A DNA stretch of 64,000 nucleotides from Streptococcus intermedius SK54 = ATCC 27335. GTDB taxonomy: Bacteria > Bacillota > Bacilli > Lactobacillales > Streptococcaceae. Where the stretch lies: contig NZ_ATFK01000004.1 in assembly GCF_000413475.1 (NCBI RefSeq), positions 124,001-188,000 of the forward strand. Reading direction: 5' to 3'. A program made the position numbers and the translations under genes. Position 1 is the stretch's first letter. Every line of letters begins with the position of its first letter. This document shows, in pieces, positions 15,806 through 24,783 of this stretch. Under the pieces are notes generated by a model that made no database searches, was not told where the DNA came from, and saw nothing but the letters and a program-made list of their open reading frames with translations.

Positions 15806-16338
15806 TAGCGGGACAATTATACAATCCTCAAGATCCAGAATTACGCAGGCTTGTATCTCGTTCTCGCAAATTTCAATACACATTTAACGCAGAACGAGAT
15901 GGCAAAAGAAGAAGTGCTTTAGTAAAAGAATGGCTTGGTTCTACTGGTGAAAGTATTTCTATGAAACCAAATTTTGTTTGCGATTATGGTATCAATATAC
16001 ATTTAGGTGAGAATTTCTACTCTAATTGGAACATAACTATGCTTGATGTCTGCCCGATTACAATTGGAAAAAATGCAATGTTTGGACCAAATTGTCAGCT
16101 TTTGACACCTCTCCATCCTTTGAATGCACAAGACCGCCTATCTGGGGTAGAGTACGGTGCACCGATTACTATTGGTGATAATTGCTGGGCTGGTGGGGGT
16201 GTAACGATTTTGCCAGGGGTGACACTAGGTGATAATGTCGTTATCGGGGTGGGATCAGTTGTAACTAAATCTTATGGTGATAATGTTGTTTTAGCAGGAA
16301 ATCCAGCTCGAATTATTAAAGAATTAGATAAAATGTAA
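15781..16338 (+). CDS. Sugar O-acetyltransferase (maltose/galactoside acetyltransferase family)
   Basis: 185 residues: the N-terminal Mac domain (MATEYEKMIAGQLYNPQDPELRR) followed by a left-handed beta-helix of hexapeptide repeats. FGPNCQLLTPLHPLNAQDRLSG carries the catalytic-type His, then GDNCWAGGGVTILPGVTLGDNVVIGVGSVV. It should transfer acetyl from acetyl-CoA to a sugar; the sugar is not identifiable. The ribosome site (AAAAGGAAAATC) lies inside the small ORF that overlaps its 5' end. It ends at a terminator before dprA. Confidence 0.88.
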   Translation: MATEYEKMIAGQLYNPQDPELRRLVSRSRKFQYTFNAERDGKRRSALVKEWLGSTGESISMKPNFVCDYGINIHLGENFYSNWNITMLDVCPITIGKNAMFGPNCQLLTPLHPLNAQDRLSGVEYGAPITIGDNCWAGGGVTILPGVTLGDNVVIGVGSVVTKSYGDNVVLAGNPARIIKELDKM

Positions 16339-16362
16339 AAAACGAGAAATTCTCGTTTTTTC
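16337..16362 (+). terminator. Terminator between the acetyltransferase gene and dprA
   Basis: AAAAACGAGAA / TTCTCGTTTTTT hairpin. Confidence 0.88.
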
Positions 16363-16370
16363 ATTTCTTT

Positions 16371-16378
16371 TACGAATA
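16371..16378 (+). promoter_or_regulatory. ComX (SigX) cin-box upstream of dprA
   Basis: TACGAATA, the exact streptococcal late-competence box, 43 bp before the dprA start and preceded by a T-rich stretch. It marks dprA as a ComX-controlled gene. Confidence 0.88.
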
Positions 16379-16420
16379 GTATCTTTGAAAGATATTAATG
16401 AAAGTAAAAGGAATGAAAAA

Positions 16421-17263
16421 ATGAATAATTTTGATATTTATAAATTAAAAGAAGCCGGCTTGACAAACCAACAAGTTATCAATGTATTAGAATATGCTGA
16501 AATACATGAAAAAGATTTGTCTGCCAAAGACATGGCAGTTGTTTCCGAATGCCGTAATCCTGCTCTTTTTATTGAAAAATATTTGCAGTTAGATGATGAT
16601 TTATTACGTCAAGAATTTGAGAAATTCCCATCTTTTTCTATCTTGGACGATGTATATCCTTGGGATTTGAGTGAAATTTATAATCCACCCGTTCTTCTTT
16701 TTTATAAAGGTAATTTGGATTTGCTAAAATTACCTAAAGTGGCTGTTGTAGGAAGTCGAAATAGTAGCCGAGTAGGCAGTCAATCTGTTCAAAAGATTAT
16801 TAAAGAGCTAAACAATGAATTGGTTATTGTGAGTGGTTTAGCACGCGGAATTGATACCTCGGCTCACATGGCAGCATTGCAAAATGGTGGTCGAACAATT
16901 GCAGTTATCGGAACGGGCCTAGATGTGTTTTATCCAAGGGCGAATAAGAAACTCCAATCGTATTTGGGAGAACATCATCTAGTGCTTAGTGAGTATGGTC
17001 CTGAAGCAGAGCCATTAAAATTTCATTTTCCAGAGCGTAATCGGATTATAGCAGGATTGTGTAGAGGGGTTATTGTCGCTGAAGCTAAAATGCGCTCAGG
17101 CAGCCTTATTACTTGTGAGCGAGCAATGGAAGAAGGGCGAGATGTATTTGCTATTCCAGGGTCAATTTTAGATGGAAGAAGTGATGGCTGTCATCATTTG
17201 ATTCAGGAGGGAGCAAAATGTATCACATCAGGGTCTGACGTACTTTCTGAATTCCAGTTTTAA
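16421..17263 (+). CDS. dprA: DNA processing protein DprA
   Basis: 280 residues from the ATG at 16421 (MNNFDIYKLKEAGLTN), with AAAGGAATG upstream; an in-frame TTG at 16385 is an unlikely start. The Rossmann-type domain shows VAVVGSRNSSRVG, IVSGLARGIDTSAHMAAL, IAVIGTGLDVFYP, FHFPERNRIIAGL and EAKMRSGSLIT, all standard DprA motifs. DprA protects incoming single-stranded DNA and loads RecA during transformation, and in streptococci it also shuts competence off. The cin-box fits this. The organism is therefore probably naturally transformable. Confidence 0.96.
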   Translation: MNNFDIYKLKEAGLTNQQVINVLEYAEIHEKDLSAKDMAVVSECRNPALFIEKYLQLDDDLLRQEFEKFPSFSILDDVYPWDLSEIYNPPVLLFYKGNLDLLKLPKVAVVGSRNSSRVGSQSVQKIIKELNNELVIVSGLARGIDTSAHMAALQNGGRTIAVIGTGLDVFYPRANKKLQSYLGEHHLVLSEYGPEAEPLKFHFPERNRIIAGLCRGVIVAEAKMRSGSLITCERAMEEGRDVFAIPGSILDGRSDGCHHLIQEGAKCITSGSDVLSEFQF

Positions 17264-17294
17264 AACAAGTTCTCCTATAAGAGAATGCTACTAG

Positions 17295-17323
17295 TTGACA
17301 TCTTGAAAAAAATAGTTTAAACT
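17295..17323 (+). promoter_or_regulatory. topA promoter
   Basis: TTGACA (17295-17300), a 17-nt spacer and TAAACT (17318-17323). Confidence 0.7.
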
Positions 17324-17357
17324 CTATGAGGTTTATTACTTTTAGAAGGTGTTTAGA

Positions 17358-19442
17358 TTGGCAACAAAAACAAAGAAAAAAACAATAGCTAAAAAAAATC
17401 TGGTGATTGTAGAGTCGCCAGCTAAGGCAAAAACAATTGAAAAATATTTAGGACGGAACTACAAGGTTTTAGCTAGCGTAGGTCATATTCGAGATTTGAA
17501 AAAATCTACGATGTCCGTTGATTTTGAAAATAATTATGAGCCAGAATATATCAATATTCGTGGAAAGGGTCCTCTTATCAATGACTTGAAAAAAGAAGCT
17601 AAAAAGGCTAAACAAGTCTATCTTGCGAGCGACCCAGATCGAGAAGGAGAAGCTATTTCTTGGCATTTGGCTCATATTCTAAATCTGGATGAACATGATA
17701 AAAATCGCGTTGTTTTCAACGAAATTACGAAAGATGCAGTTAAAAATGCTTTTAAAGAACCACGTCAAATTGATATGGATTTGGTAGATGCTCAACAAGC
17801 TCGTCGTGTACTTGACCGTATTGTAGGGTATTCTATTTCTCCGATTCTCTGGAAAAAAGTCAAGAAGGGGTTATCGGCTGGACGTGTACAATCTGTTGCT
17901 TTGAAGCTCATCATTGATCGTGAAAACGAAATTAATGCTTTTAAGCCAGAAGAATATTGGACGATTGATGGAACGTTCAAGAAAGGTGCTCGGCAATTTC
18001 AAGCAAGCTTTTATAGTATAAATGGCAAGAAAATGAAACTTGCTACCAACGATGATGTCAAAAATGTCCTTTCTCAAATCAAGAGTGATGAATTTACCGT
18101 AGAAAGTGTTGAGAAAAAGGAACGCAAGCGCCATGCTCCACTACCTTATACTACATCATCTATGCAGCAAGACGCTGCTAATAAAATCAATTTCCGAACT
18201 CGGAAAACTATGATGGTCGCTCAACAGCTCTACGAAGGAATCAATATTGGTTCGGGTGTGCAAGGTTTGATTACTTATATGCGTACAGATTCTACTCGTA
18301 TTAGCCCAGTGGCTCAAAATGAAGCTGCGGCTTTTATTACAGAGCGTTTTGGCGAAAAATATTCTAAACATGGTAGTAGAATTAAAAATTCTTCTGGTGC
18401 ACAAGATGCTCATGAAGCGATTCGTCCATCGAGTGTGTTCAATACTCCCGAAAATATTGCTAAATATCTAGATAAAGATCAATTAAAATTGTATACATTG
18501 ATTTGGAATCGGTTTGTGGCTAGTCAAATGACAGCAGCGGTATTTGACACTATGAGTGTGAAATTAGAGCAAAATAGTGTTCAGTTTGCTGCAAGTGGTA
18601 GTCAAGTTAAATTTGACGGTTATCTAGTTATTTACAACGATTCTGATAAGAATAAAATGTTACCTGAGATGGAAAAAGGTGACATAGTGAAGCGAGTTAA
18701 CACCAATCCTGAACAGCATTTTACTCAACCACCAGCACGTTATTCAGAAGCAACTTTAATTAAGACCTTGGAGGAGAATGGCGTTGGGCGCCCATCAACT
18801 TATGCACCAACGATTGAAACTATTCAAAGACGCTACTATGTAAAACTAGTTTCCAAACGCTTTGAACCAACCGAATTGGGAGAAATTGTGAATTCATTGA
18901 TTATTGAATTCTTCCCAGATATTGTCAATGTGAAGTTTACCGCTGATATGGAAGCCAAATTGGATGATGTAGAAGTCGGAAAAGAACAATGGCAAAAGGT
19001 TATTGACGAGTTTTACCAGCCTTTTGAAAAGGAAGTAGCTAAGGCTGAGACTGAAATGGAGAAAATCCAAATCAAGGATGAGCCAGCTGGTTTTGATTGT
19101 GAAGTTTGTGGAAGTCCTATGGTTATCAAGTTGGGGCGTTATGGTAAATTCTATGCTTGTAGCAATTTCCCTGATTGTCACCATACCAAAGCTATTGTCA
19201 AAGAAATAGGCGTAGAGTGTCCTAAATGTCATCAAGGACAAATTATTGAGCGTAAAACCAAACGAAACCGCCTTTTCTATGGCTGCAATCGTTATCCAGA
19301 TTGTGATTTCACGTCCTGGGATAAACCAGTTGGCCGTTCTTGTCCAAAATGTGGTCAATACCTTGTCGAAAAGAAAGTTCGTGGTGGAGGCAAGCAAGTT
19401 GTCTGCAGCAACGGGGATTACGAAGAAGAAAAAGTAAAATAG
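17358..19442 (+). CDS. topA: DNA topoisomerase I
   Basis: 694 residues from a TTG at 17358 (MATKTKKK...), which matches the usual streptococcal N-terminus and has AGAAGG at good spacing. Domains: Toprim (about 15-135, with [18 protein letters not shown] and [14 protein letters not shown]), the type IA core with the active-site Tyr307 in [12 protein letters not shown], and a C-terminal tail of zinc-finger repeats (CEVCG...CSNFPDC, CPKCH...CNRYPDC, and a third CPKCG finger that is incomplete). It relaxes negative supercoils. It is monocistronic. Confidence 0.97.
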   Translation: MATKTKKKTIAKKNLVIVESPAKAKTIEKYLGRNYKVLASVGHIRDLKKSTMSVDFENNYEPEYINIRGKGPLINDLKKEAKKAKQVYLASDPDREGEAISWHLAHILNLDEHDKNRVVFNEITKDAVKNAFKEPRQIDMDLVDAQQARRVLDRIVGYSISPILWKKVKKGLSAGRVQSVALKLIIDRENEINAFKPEEYWTIDGTFKKGARQFQASFYSINGKKMKLATNDDVKNVLSQIKSDEFTVESVEKKERKRHAPLPYTTSSMQQDAANKINFRTRKTMMVAQQLYEGINIGSGVQGLITYMRTDSTRISPVAQNEAAAFITERFGEKYSKHGSRIKNSSGAQDAHEAIRPSSVFNTPENIAKYLDKDQLKLYTLIWNRFVASQMTAAVFDTMSVKLEQNSVQFAASGSQVKFDGYLVIYNDSDKNKMLPEMEKGDIVKRVNTNPEQHFTQPPARYSEATLIKTLEENGVGRPSTYAPTIETIQRRYYVKLVSKRFEPTELGEIVNSLIIEFFPDIVNVKFTADMEAKLDDVEVGKEQWQKVIDEFYQPFEKEVAKAETEMEKIQIKDEPAGFDCEVCGSPMVIKLGRYGKFYACSNFPDCHHTKAIVKEIGVECPKCHQGQIIERKTKRNRLFYGCNRYPDCDFTSWDKPVGRSCPKCGQYLVEKKVRGGGKQVVCSNGDYEEEKVK

Positions 19443-19497
19443 TTTTTACATAATTTATATTACGTAAAACAATCTTCTGAAGAAGAGGTACAGCTTT

Positions 19498-19992
19498 ATG
19501 ACAGATAAATTTGCAGAATTTCTAAAAATCGCGTCTCAACTGAACAAGATGGGAATTATTCCACTTCTGATGGGCTCCTTGGGGCTGGAACAGGTTACTG
19601 GACAAGATTGGCAAGCGCGTGATATTGATATTCATGTTCATGGTGATGAGCGTGGCTGGGAAGCACCAGATGAAGAGCGTATTTATGATATGGACAAGAT
19701 TGAACCAATGATGGAGCGCTTGGGCTATCGCTTAGTCGATCTGCACGAACACGAATTTCAAAAAGAAGATTTATCTATTGAATTTGGAGCCATGGAAACC
19801 TTGGAGGCGTTTTCGGGTGTACCAATAGCGGAGCTGACTCGAAGAGAAGTAGAAGGTGTTCAGTTTCTACTGCCAACTGCAGAGCAATTTTTAGCTATCT
19901 ACCGTGCTTCTTCACGAGATTCTTACCGAAATGAAAATAACAATCATAAGGATTTTGCTAAGATTGCTTACTTGGAAAAAATGACAAAATGA
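19498..19992 (+). CDS. Putative nucleotidyltransferase-fold protein
   Basis: 164 residues. The N-terminal half has a minimal nucleotidyltransferase pattern: MGSLGLEQVTG (GS motif) followed by ARDIDIHVHG (DxD pair). Such genes are sometimes labelled phosphoribosylanthranilate isomerase in streptococci, but none of the TrpF barrel motifs are present and the name should not be kept. Its target is unknown. It lies between topA and trmFO, with a normal ribosome site (GAAGAGGT) and a terminator after it. Confidence 0.6.
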   Translation: MTDKFAEFLKIASQLNKMGIIPLLMGSLGLEQVTGQDWQARDIDIHVHGDERGWEAPDEERIYDMDKIEPMMERLGYRLVDLHEHEFQKEDLSIEFGAMETLEAFSGVPIAELTRREVEGVQFLLPTAEQFLAIYRASSRDSYRNENNNHKDFAKIAYLEKMTK

Positions 19993-19993
19993 T

Positions 19994-20026
19994 GGACAGG
20001 CGGGAATCCTCCTGTCTGTCTTTTTT
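19994..20026 (+). terminator. Terminator before trmFO
   Basis: GACAGG ... CCTGTC stem with inner GGGA/TCCT pairing, followed by TCTTTTTT. Confidence 0.85.
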
Positions 20027-20085
20027 ACTATCTTTTTGTTATAATGGTCAGAGTGAAAATCTAGAAATATCCAAGGGAGAGTATC

Positions 20086-21420
20086 ATGTCATTATCCTAT
20101 ATCAATGTTATCGGTGCTGGTCTGGCTGGCAGTGAAGCGGCTTACCAGATTGCTAAACGTGGAATCCCAGTCAAACTCTATGAAATGCGGGGTGTCAAGT
20201 CGACGCCTCAACACAAGACTGCGGACTTTGCAGAACTGGTCTGCTCTAACTCTTTGCGAGGAGATGCGCTGACTAATGCAGTCGGTTTGCTTAAGGAAGA
20301 AATGCGACGGTTGGACTCGGTTATTTTAAAGTCAGCAGAAGCGACTCGCGTTCCGGCCGGTGGTGCTTTAGCAGTTGGTAGAGAAGGTTTTTCGAAGATG
20401 GTGACGGATCAAGTAATCAGCCATCCACTAATTGAGGTCATTCGTGAAGAAATCACCGAAATTCTGGAGGATGCTATCACAGTCATTGCAACAGGGCCCT
20501 TGACCAGCGATGCTTTGGCAGAAAAAATCCATGCGCTCAATGGAGGCGACGGTTTTTATTTCTATGACGCAGCAGCGCCAATCATTGATGTCAATACCAT
20601 CGATATGACCAAGGTCTATCTCAAATCTCGTTATGATAAGGGCGAAGCGGCCTATCTCAACGCGCCGATGACCAAGCAAGAATTTATGGATTTCCATGAT
20701 GCTTTGGTCAATGCTGAAGAAGCACCGCTCAATTCCTTTGAAAAAGAAAAATACTTTGAAGGCTGTATGCCTATTGAAGTTATGGCCAAGCGAGGCATTA
20801 AAACCATGCTTTATGGTCCGATGAAGCCGGTTGGTTTAGAGTATCCAGATGACTACCAAGGGCCTCGAGATGGTGAATATAAGACGCCATACGCTGTGGT
20901 GCAGCTCCGTCAGGATAATGCAGCAGGCAGTCTTTACAACATCGTCGGCTTCCAAACTCATCTCAAGTGGGGCGAGCAAAAGCGGGTCTTTCAAATGATT
21001 CCTGGCCTTGAGAATGCAGAATTTGTCCGCTATGGTGTCATGCACCGCAACTCCTATATAGACTCTCCAAATCTGCTGGAACAGACTTTCCGATCTAAGA
21101 AACAGCCAAATATTTTCTTTGCAGGTCAAATGACTGGAGTTGAAGGCTATGTCGAATCAGCGGCTTCTGGTCTGGTTGCTGGTATCAATGCCGCTCGACT
21201 CTTCAAAGGAGAAGAAGCACTTGTCTTTCCAGAAACAACAGCTATTGGCAGCTTGCCTCATTATGTTACCCATGCTGACAGCAAGCACTTCCAACCTATG
21301 AATGTTAATTTCGGCATTATCAAAGAACTGGACGGCCCTCGGATTCGTGACAAGAAAGAGCGCTATGAGAAGATTGCTGAACGAGCGTTGGCAGATTTAG
21401 CGACCTATTTAGATAAATAG
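20086..21420 (+). CDS. trmFO: Methylenetetrahydrofolate-tRNA-(uracil-5-)-methyltransferase TrmFO
   Basis: 444 residues. The FAD-binding [12 protein letters not shown] lies at the N-terminus. [20 protein letters not shown] and [20 protein letters not shown] are diagnostic of TrmFO (formerly Gid). It makes 5-methyluridine at position 54 of tRNA using folate and FADH2. An extended -10 (GTTATAATGG) lies just upstream. The gene is GC-richer than topA or the ATP-grasp gene nearby. Confidence 0.97.
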   Translation: MSLSYINVIGAGLAGSEAAYQIAKRGIPVKLYEMRGVKSTPQHKTADFAELVCSNSLRGDALTNAVGLLKEEMRRLDSVILKSAEATRVPAGGALAVGREGFSKMVTDQVISHPLIEVIREEITEILEDAITVIATGPLTSDALAEKIHALNGGDGFYFYDAAAPIIDVNTIDMTKVYLKSRYDKGEAAYLNAPMTKQEFMDFHDALVNAEEAPLNSFEKEKYFEGCMPIEVMAKRGIKTMLYGPMKPVGLEYPDDYQGPRDGEYKTPYAVVQLRQDNAAGSLYNIVGFQTHLKWGEQKRVFQMIPGLENAEFVRYGVMHRNSYIDSPNLLEQTFRSKKQPNIFFAGQMTGVEGYVESAASGLVAGINAARLFKGEEALVFPETTAIGSLPHYVTHADSKHFQPMNVNFGIIKELDGPRIRDKKERYEKIAERALADLATYLDK

Positions 21421-21442
21421 ACCGGCATTTTACTTAAGAGCT

Positions 21443-21472
21443 CAAAAAAATTAGGAAATCCCTAACTTTTTT
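21443..21472 (+). terminator. trmFO terminator
   Basis: AAAAAAATTAGG-AAAT-CCCTAACTTTTTT. Confidence 0.85.
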
Positions 21473-21526
21473 GCTTAATTTATGATATAATAAATAAAAT
21501 TTTTGAAAATAGAAAGTTTTCTGAAA

Positions 21527-22351
21527 ATGAATAAATCCTATTTCTACCTCGATATGAAAACACATGAATTGATAGTTCCATACACCAAACAAAAGCGACG
21601 TGTACGTGTTCTACTTCCTAAAAACTATGCCAAAGATACTAAAAAGACTTATCCAGTCGTCTATTTTCACGATGGGCAAAATATCCTTTACAGTAAGGAG
21701 TCTTACAGCGGTCATTCTTGGAAAGTAATTCCAACGATTAAGCGCAATCCAGATATTGAGAAAATGATTGTTGTGGCCATTGACAATGATGGACCACGGC
21801 GGATGGATGAATATTCTGCTTGGAAATTTGAGGAGTCCAATATTCCTGGTGTTCAGTTTGGTGGCAAGGGCACGGAGTATGCAGAGTTTGTTATGGATGT
21901 CGTCAAACCTTTTATTGACGAAAACTATCAAACTAAGGCTGACCGTCAGCATACAGCTATGATTGGGTCTTCATTGGGAGGCAATATTACCCAGTTTATA
22001 GGCATTGAGTATCAGGAACGAGTCGGTTGTCTGGGTGTTTTTTCATCGGCTAACTGGCTCCATCAGGAAGCTTTTGACCGTTATATAGAGCGTCAGAAGT
22101 TACAATCTGACCAGCGAGTTTTCATTTATGTCGGAACGGAAGAAGCGGATGATACAGATAAGACACTTATGGCAGGTAATATCAAGCAAGCCTATATCGA
22201 CTCCTCGCTCACTTATTACCGCCAGTTGATTGCTGCTGGTGTTAAACTTGACAATCTGCAAATCAAAATCCAGTCAGGAGCCATTCACAATGAGATAGAT
22301 TGGGCAAAGAATTTGCCTGATTGTCTCCGTTTTATCAGTGAGAAGTGGTAA
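21527..22351 (+). CDS. Alpha/beta-hydrolase esterase (esterase D / enterochelin esterase-like), first of pair
   Basis: About 274 residues from the ATG at 21527; a TTG at 21503 is an alternative start and neither has a strong ribosome site. It has the esterase D-type fold: YPVVYFHDGQN (oxyanion region), MIGSSLGGNITQ with nucleophile Ser149 and a late HNEIDW His. There is no signal peptide, so it is cytosolic. It lies 18 nt before a second esterase-like gene and upstream of an ATP-grasp gene, all in one orientation. The natural substrate is unknown. Confidence 0.8.
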   Translation: MNKSYFYLDMKTHELIVPYTKQKRRVRVLLPKNYAKDTKKTYPVVYFHDGQNILYSKESYSGHSWKVIPTIKRNPDIEKMIVVAIDNDGPRRMDEYSAWKFEESNIPGVQFGGKGTEYAEFVMDVVKPFIDENYQTKADRQHTAMIGSSLGGNITQFIGIEYQERVGCLGVFSSANWLHQEAFDRYIERQKLQSDQRVFIYVGTEEADDTDKTLMAGNIKQAYIDSSLTYYRQLIAAGVKLDNLQIKIQSGAIHNEIDWAKNLPDCLRFISEKW

Positions 22352-22369
22352 GATAAAAGGAGAAAGCGC

Positions 22370-23110
22370 ATGTATGTAGAATTGTTAAGTCATTGGAGCG
22401 GCAATCTGGGGCGAGAAATATATATAAATCGCTATGGCCATGCTGGTATTCCAGTAGTGGTATTTGCTTCATCGGGTGGCAGTCACAATGAATATGCTGA
22501 TTTCGGAATGATTGAGGCTTGCTCATGGTTTATCGAGACGGGGAAGATACAATTCTTTACTTTAAGTAGCGTAGATAGTGAAAGCTGGTTAGCTGACTGG
22601 AAGCATCCTCAAGATCGAGCAGAAATGCATCGTGCTTATGAGCGATATGTCATCGAAGATGCTATTCCTTTTATCAAGTACAAGACTGGATGGTTTGATC
22701 CGGTGATGACGACCGGTTGCTCTATGGGAGCTTATCACGCCGTTAATTTCTTCCTCCAACATCCAGATGTTTTCAATAAAGTGATTGCCCTTAGTGGAGT
22801 CTATGATGCTCGCTTTTTTGTCGGTGACAATCTGAATGATGAAGCAATTTATCAGAACTCGCCAGCTGACTATATCTGGAACCAAAATGATAGTTGGTTT
22901 ATGGACCGTTACCGTCAAGCAGATATCATTATTTGTACCGGCCTAGGCAGCTGGGAACAAGACGGGCTTCCATCTTTCTATACTCTCAAAGAGGCTTTTG
23001 AGCACAAAAATATTCCAGCTTGGTTCTCTGAGTGGGGGCATGATGTGGGGCATGATTGGATATGGTGGCGTAAGCAAATGCCGTATTTCTTGAGCCAGTT
23101 AAATCTTTAA
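22370..23110 (+). CDS. Esterase-family alpha/beta-hydrolase, second of pair
   Basis: 246 residues. It starts MYVELLSHWSGNLGREIYIN after AAAGGAGA. The nucleophile elbow is GCSMGAYHA, with Ser118 following a Cys. VFASSGGSHNEYADFGM looks like the oxyanion strand, and GHDVGHDWIWWRKQMP holds the candidate catalytic His near the C-terminus. It shares the fold with the preceding gene but is a distinct subfamily. Close spacing suggests one transcript. Cytosolic; the substrate is not known. Confidence 0.78.
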   Translation: MYVELLSHWSGNLGREIYINRYGHAGIPVVVFASSGGSHNEYADFGMIEACSWFIETGKIQFFTLSSVDSESWLADWKHPQDRAEMHRAYERYVIEDAIPFIKYKTGWFDPVMTTGCSMGAYHAVNFFLQHPDVFNKVIALSGVYDARFFVGDNLNDEAIYQNSPADYIWNQNDSWFMDRYRQADIIICTGLGSWEQDGLPSFYTLKEAFEHKNIPAWFSEWGHDVGHDWIWWRKQMPYFLSQLNL

Positions 23111-23137
23111 GATATCAAGTAGAGAGGAAATTTTATC

Positions 23138-24298
23138 ATGAATTATATTGTTATTTCACCTTATTATCCGCAAAATTTTCAACAATTTACTGTTGAGCTT
23201 GCAAACAAAGGAATTACTGTTTTGGGCATTGGGCAGGAACCTTATGATCAACTAGATCAACCTTTGAAAAATGCTCTAACAGAATATTTTCGGGTGGAAA
23301 ATCTTGAAAATCTCGACGAAGTTAAACGCGCTGTAGCATTCCTTTTTTACAAGCATGGGCCAATTGACCGTATTGAGTCGCATAATGAATATTGGTTGAA
23401 TCAAGATGCTCAACTACGTGAACAGTTCAATGTTACTGGACCAAAACCAAAAGACTTAAAAAAGACGAAATTTAAGTCTGAAATGAAGAAACTCTTCAAA
23501 AAGGCAGGCGTGCCAGTCGTTCCAGGGCAGATTGTAAAAACCTTGCAGGCAGTTGACATGGCTGTTAGCAAGATTGGGCTTCCGTTGATTGCCAAACCAG
23601 ACAATGGTGTTGGAGCAGCAGGAACCTATAAACTTGAAACTACTGAAGATATTGAACAATTTAAACAAAAATGGGACAAGCAAACCGTTTATTTCTTTGA
23701 AAAATTCGTTGATTCTGGACAGATTTGCACATTTGACGGGTTACTAGATTCCAAAGGCAACATTGTATTTTCAACAACTTTTGATTATGCTTATACTCCT
23801 TTAGATTTAGTATTAAATCATTATGAAAATTCGTATTATATTATAAAAGACATGGAGCCTAAATTACGTCAATATGGTGAAGCTATCGTTAAAGTGTTCG
23901 GCATGAAAGAGCGGTTCTTTCATATTGAATTTTTCCGTAATGGAAATGATTATATTGCTATTGAATACAATAACCGCCCCGCAGGTGCTTTTACTATTGA
24001 TTTATATAACTTTGCGCATTCGATTGATCTTTATCGTGGATATGCAGCTGTTGTAAACGGTGAACCTTTCCCACAGTCTCAAGTAGAAACACAATATGGC
24101 TTGGTGACTGCTCGTCGTTCAACCTCAAATTATGTATATTCAGAAGAAGAGTTGCGTGAAAAATACGGTGATAAATTAAAAGCAGTAAAAATTATGCCAC
24201 AGGCTTTTGTTGACTTACAAGGAGATATTCATTATATTCTGACGACACCAAATCGATCTGAAGTCGATCAAATGATAGAGGATTTTGGAAAAAAGTAG
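23138..24298 (+). CDS. ATP-grasp domain protein (carbamoyl-phosphate synthase/biotin carboxylase-like)
   Basis: 386 residues. After an N-terminal pre-ATP-grasp part (MNYIVISPYYPQNFQQFTVE) the ATP-grasp core runs from about 110 to 310: KTKFKSEMKKLFKKAGVPVVPG, LPLIAKPDNGVGAAGTYKL (ATP-binding Lys and glycine loop) and FFHIEFFRNGNDYIAIEYNNRPAG with the metal ligands Glu and Asn. Such enzymes ligate an acyl-phosphate to an amine or similar nucleophile. It does not match purK, ddl or carB in length or motifs, so the product is unknown. It follows two esterase genes with its own AGAGAGGAAA site. Confidence 0.8.
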   Translation: MNYIVISPYYPQNFQQFTVELANKGITVLGIGQEPYDQLDQPLKNALTEYFRVENLENLDEVKRAVAFLFYKHGPIDRIESHNEYWLNQDAQLREQFNVTGPKPKDLKKTKFKSEMKKLFKKAGVPVVPGQIVKTLQAVDMAVSKIGLPLIAKPDNGVGAAGTYKLETTEDIEQFKQKWDKQTVYFFEKFVDSGQICTFDGLLDSKGNIVFSTTFDYAYTPLDLVLNHYENSYYIIKDMEPKLRQYGEAIVKVFGMKERFFHIEFFRNGNDYIAIEYNNRPAGAFTIDLYNFAHSIDLYRGYAAVVNGEPFPQSQVETQYGLVTARRSTSNYVYSEEELREKYGDKLKAVKIMPQAFVDLQGDIHYILTTPNRSEVDQMIEDFGKK

Positions 24299-24473
24299 AA
24301 AAACAATATTTTTTAGTTTAAATGGAATGAAATTCTAAAATTACATTCCTTGCCATTATTTTTAAAGATGCGAGACCAATTTAAGATCTTCTCATTCGTC
24401 AAAGCATTGGGACCATTATGTATAAAAGCAGAATCTAGGATGTAATAACTAAGAAATTACTGGTAAGGGGTTT

Positions 24474-24656
24474 TTGCGGAAATGTGTTGTTTTATACACA
24501 GAAGATACCAATCTATTTGAGGTCTGCGCCTCAAACTTTAATATTGTTGAAGAACTGCCTGATTTATGGAATTTCAGGGGTATCAAGAATGTAGACGTAG
24601 CAGCAGTAGAGGACGTGCTACATGATATTAAAAATACAAATATGAAGATATTTTGA
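24474..24656 (+). CDS. Small ORF of unknown status
   Basis: 60 codons from a TTG (MRKCVVLYTEDTNLFEVCAS onward). The composition is protein-like and ends cleanly at a stop, but the ribosome site (AAGGGG) is too close to the start and no family is recognised. It may be a gene remnant. Doubtful. Confidence 0.25.
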   Translation: MRKCVVLYTEDTNLFEVCASNFNIVEELPDLWNFRGIKNVDVAAVEDVLHDIKNTNMKIF

Positions 24657-24694
24657 AAATTTTAGAACAATGCTGTTGTTATTGTGTGAGAACC

Positions 24695-24735
24695 AAAAAA
24701 TTAGCTCTTACATTAAAAATTAGAGCCAATTTTTG
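24695..24735 (-). terminator. xerS terminator
   Basis: On the minus strand AAAAATTGGCTCT pairs with AGAGCTAATTTTTT, ending in a U-run about 50 nt past the xerS stop. Confidence 0.75.
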
Positions 24736-24783
24736 TAATTATTTTACAGAACAAAATATTGCATAATATTAGTTATGTAATAT

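Larger units (their letters stand above)
24299..24783. other. Gene-poor stretch before xerS
   Basis: It holds a hairpin (24325-24352, GGAATG ... CATTCC with inner AATT pairing) that may end the ATP-grasp transcript, a weak 60-codon frame, and the xerS terminator. Nothing else is recognisable. Its place beside the dif/xerS terminus fits a region that tolerates loss of genes. Confidence 0.4.

Noticed and set aside
19498..19992. Label as phosphoribosylanthranilate isomerase
   Set aside because: The protein lacks TrpF barrel motifs and instead has a GS...DID nucleotidyltransferase pattern; the name looks like a propagated mis-annotation.
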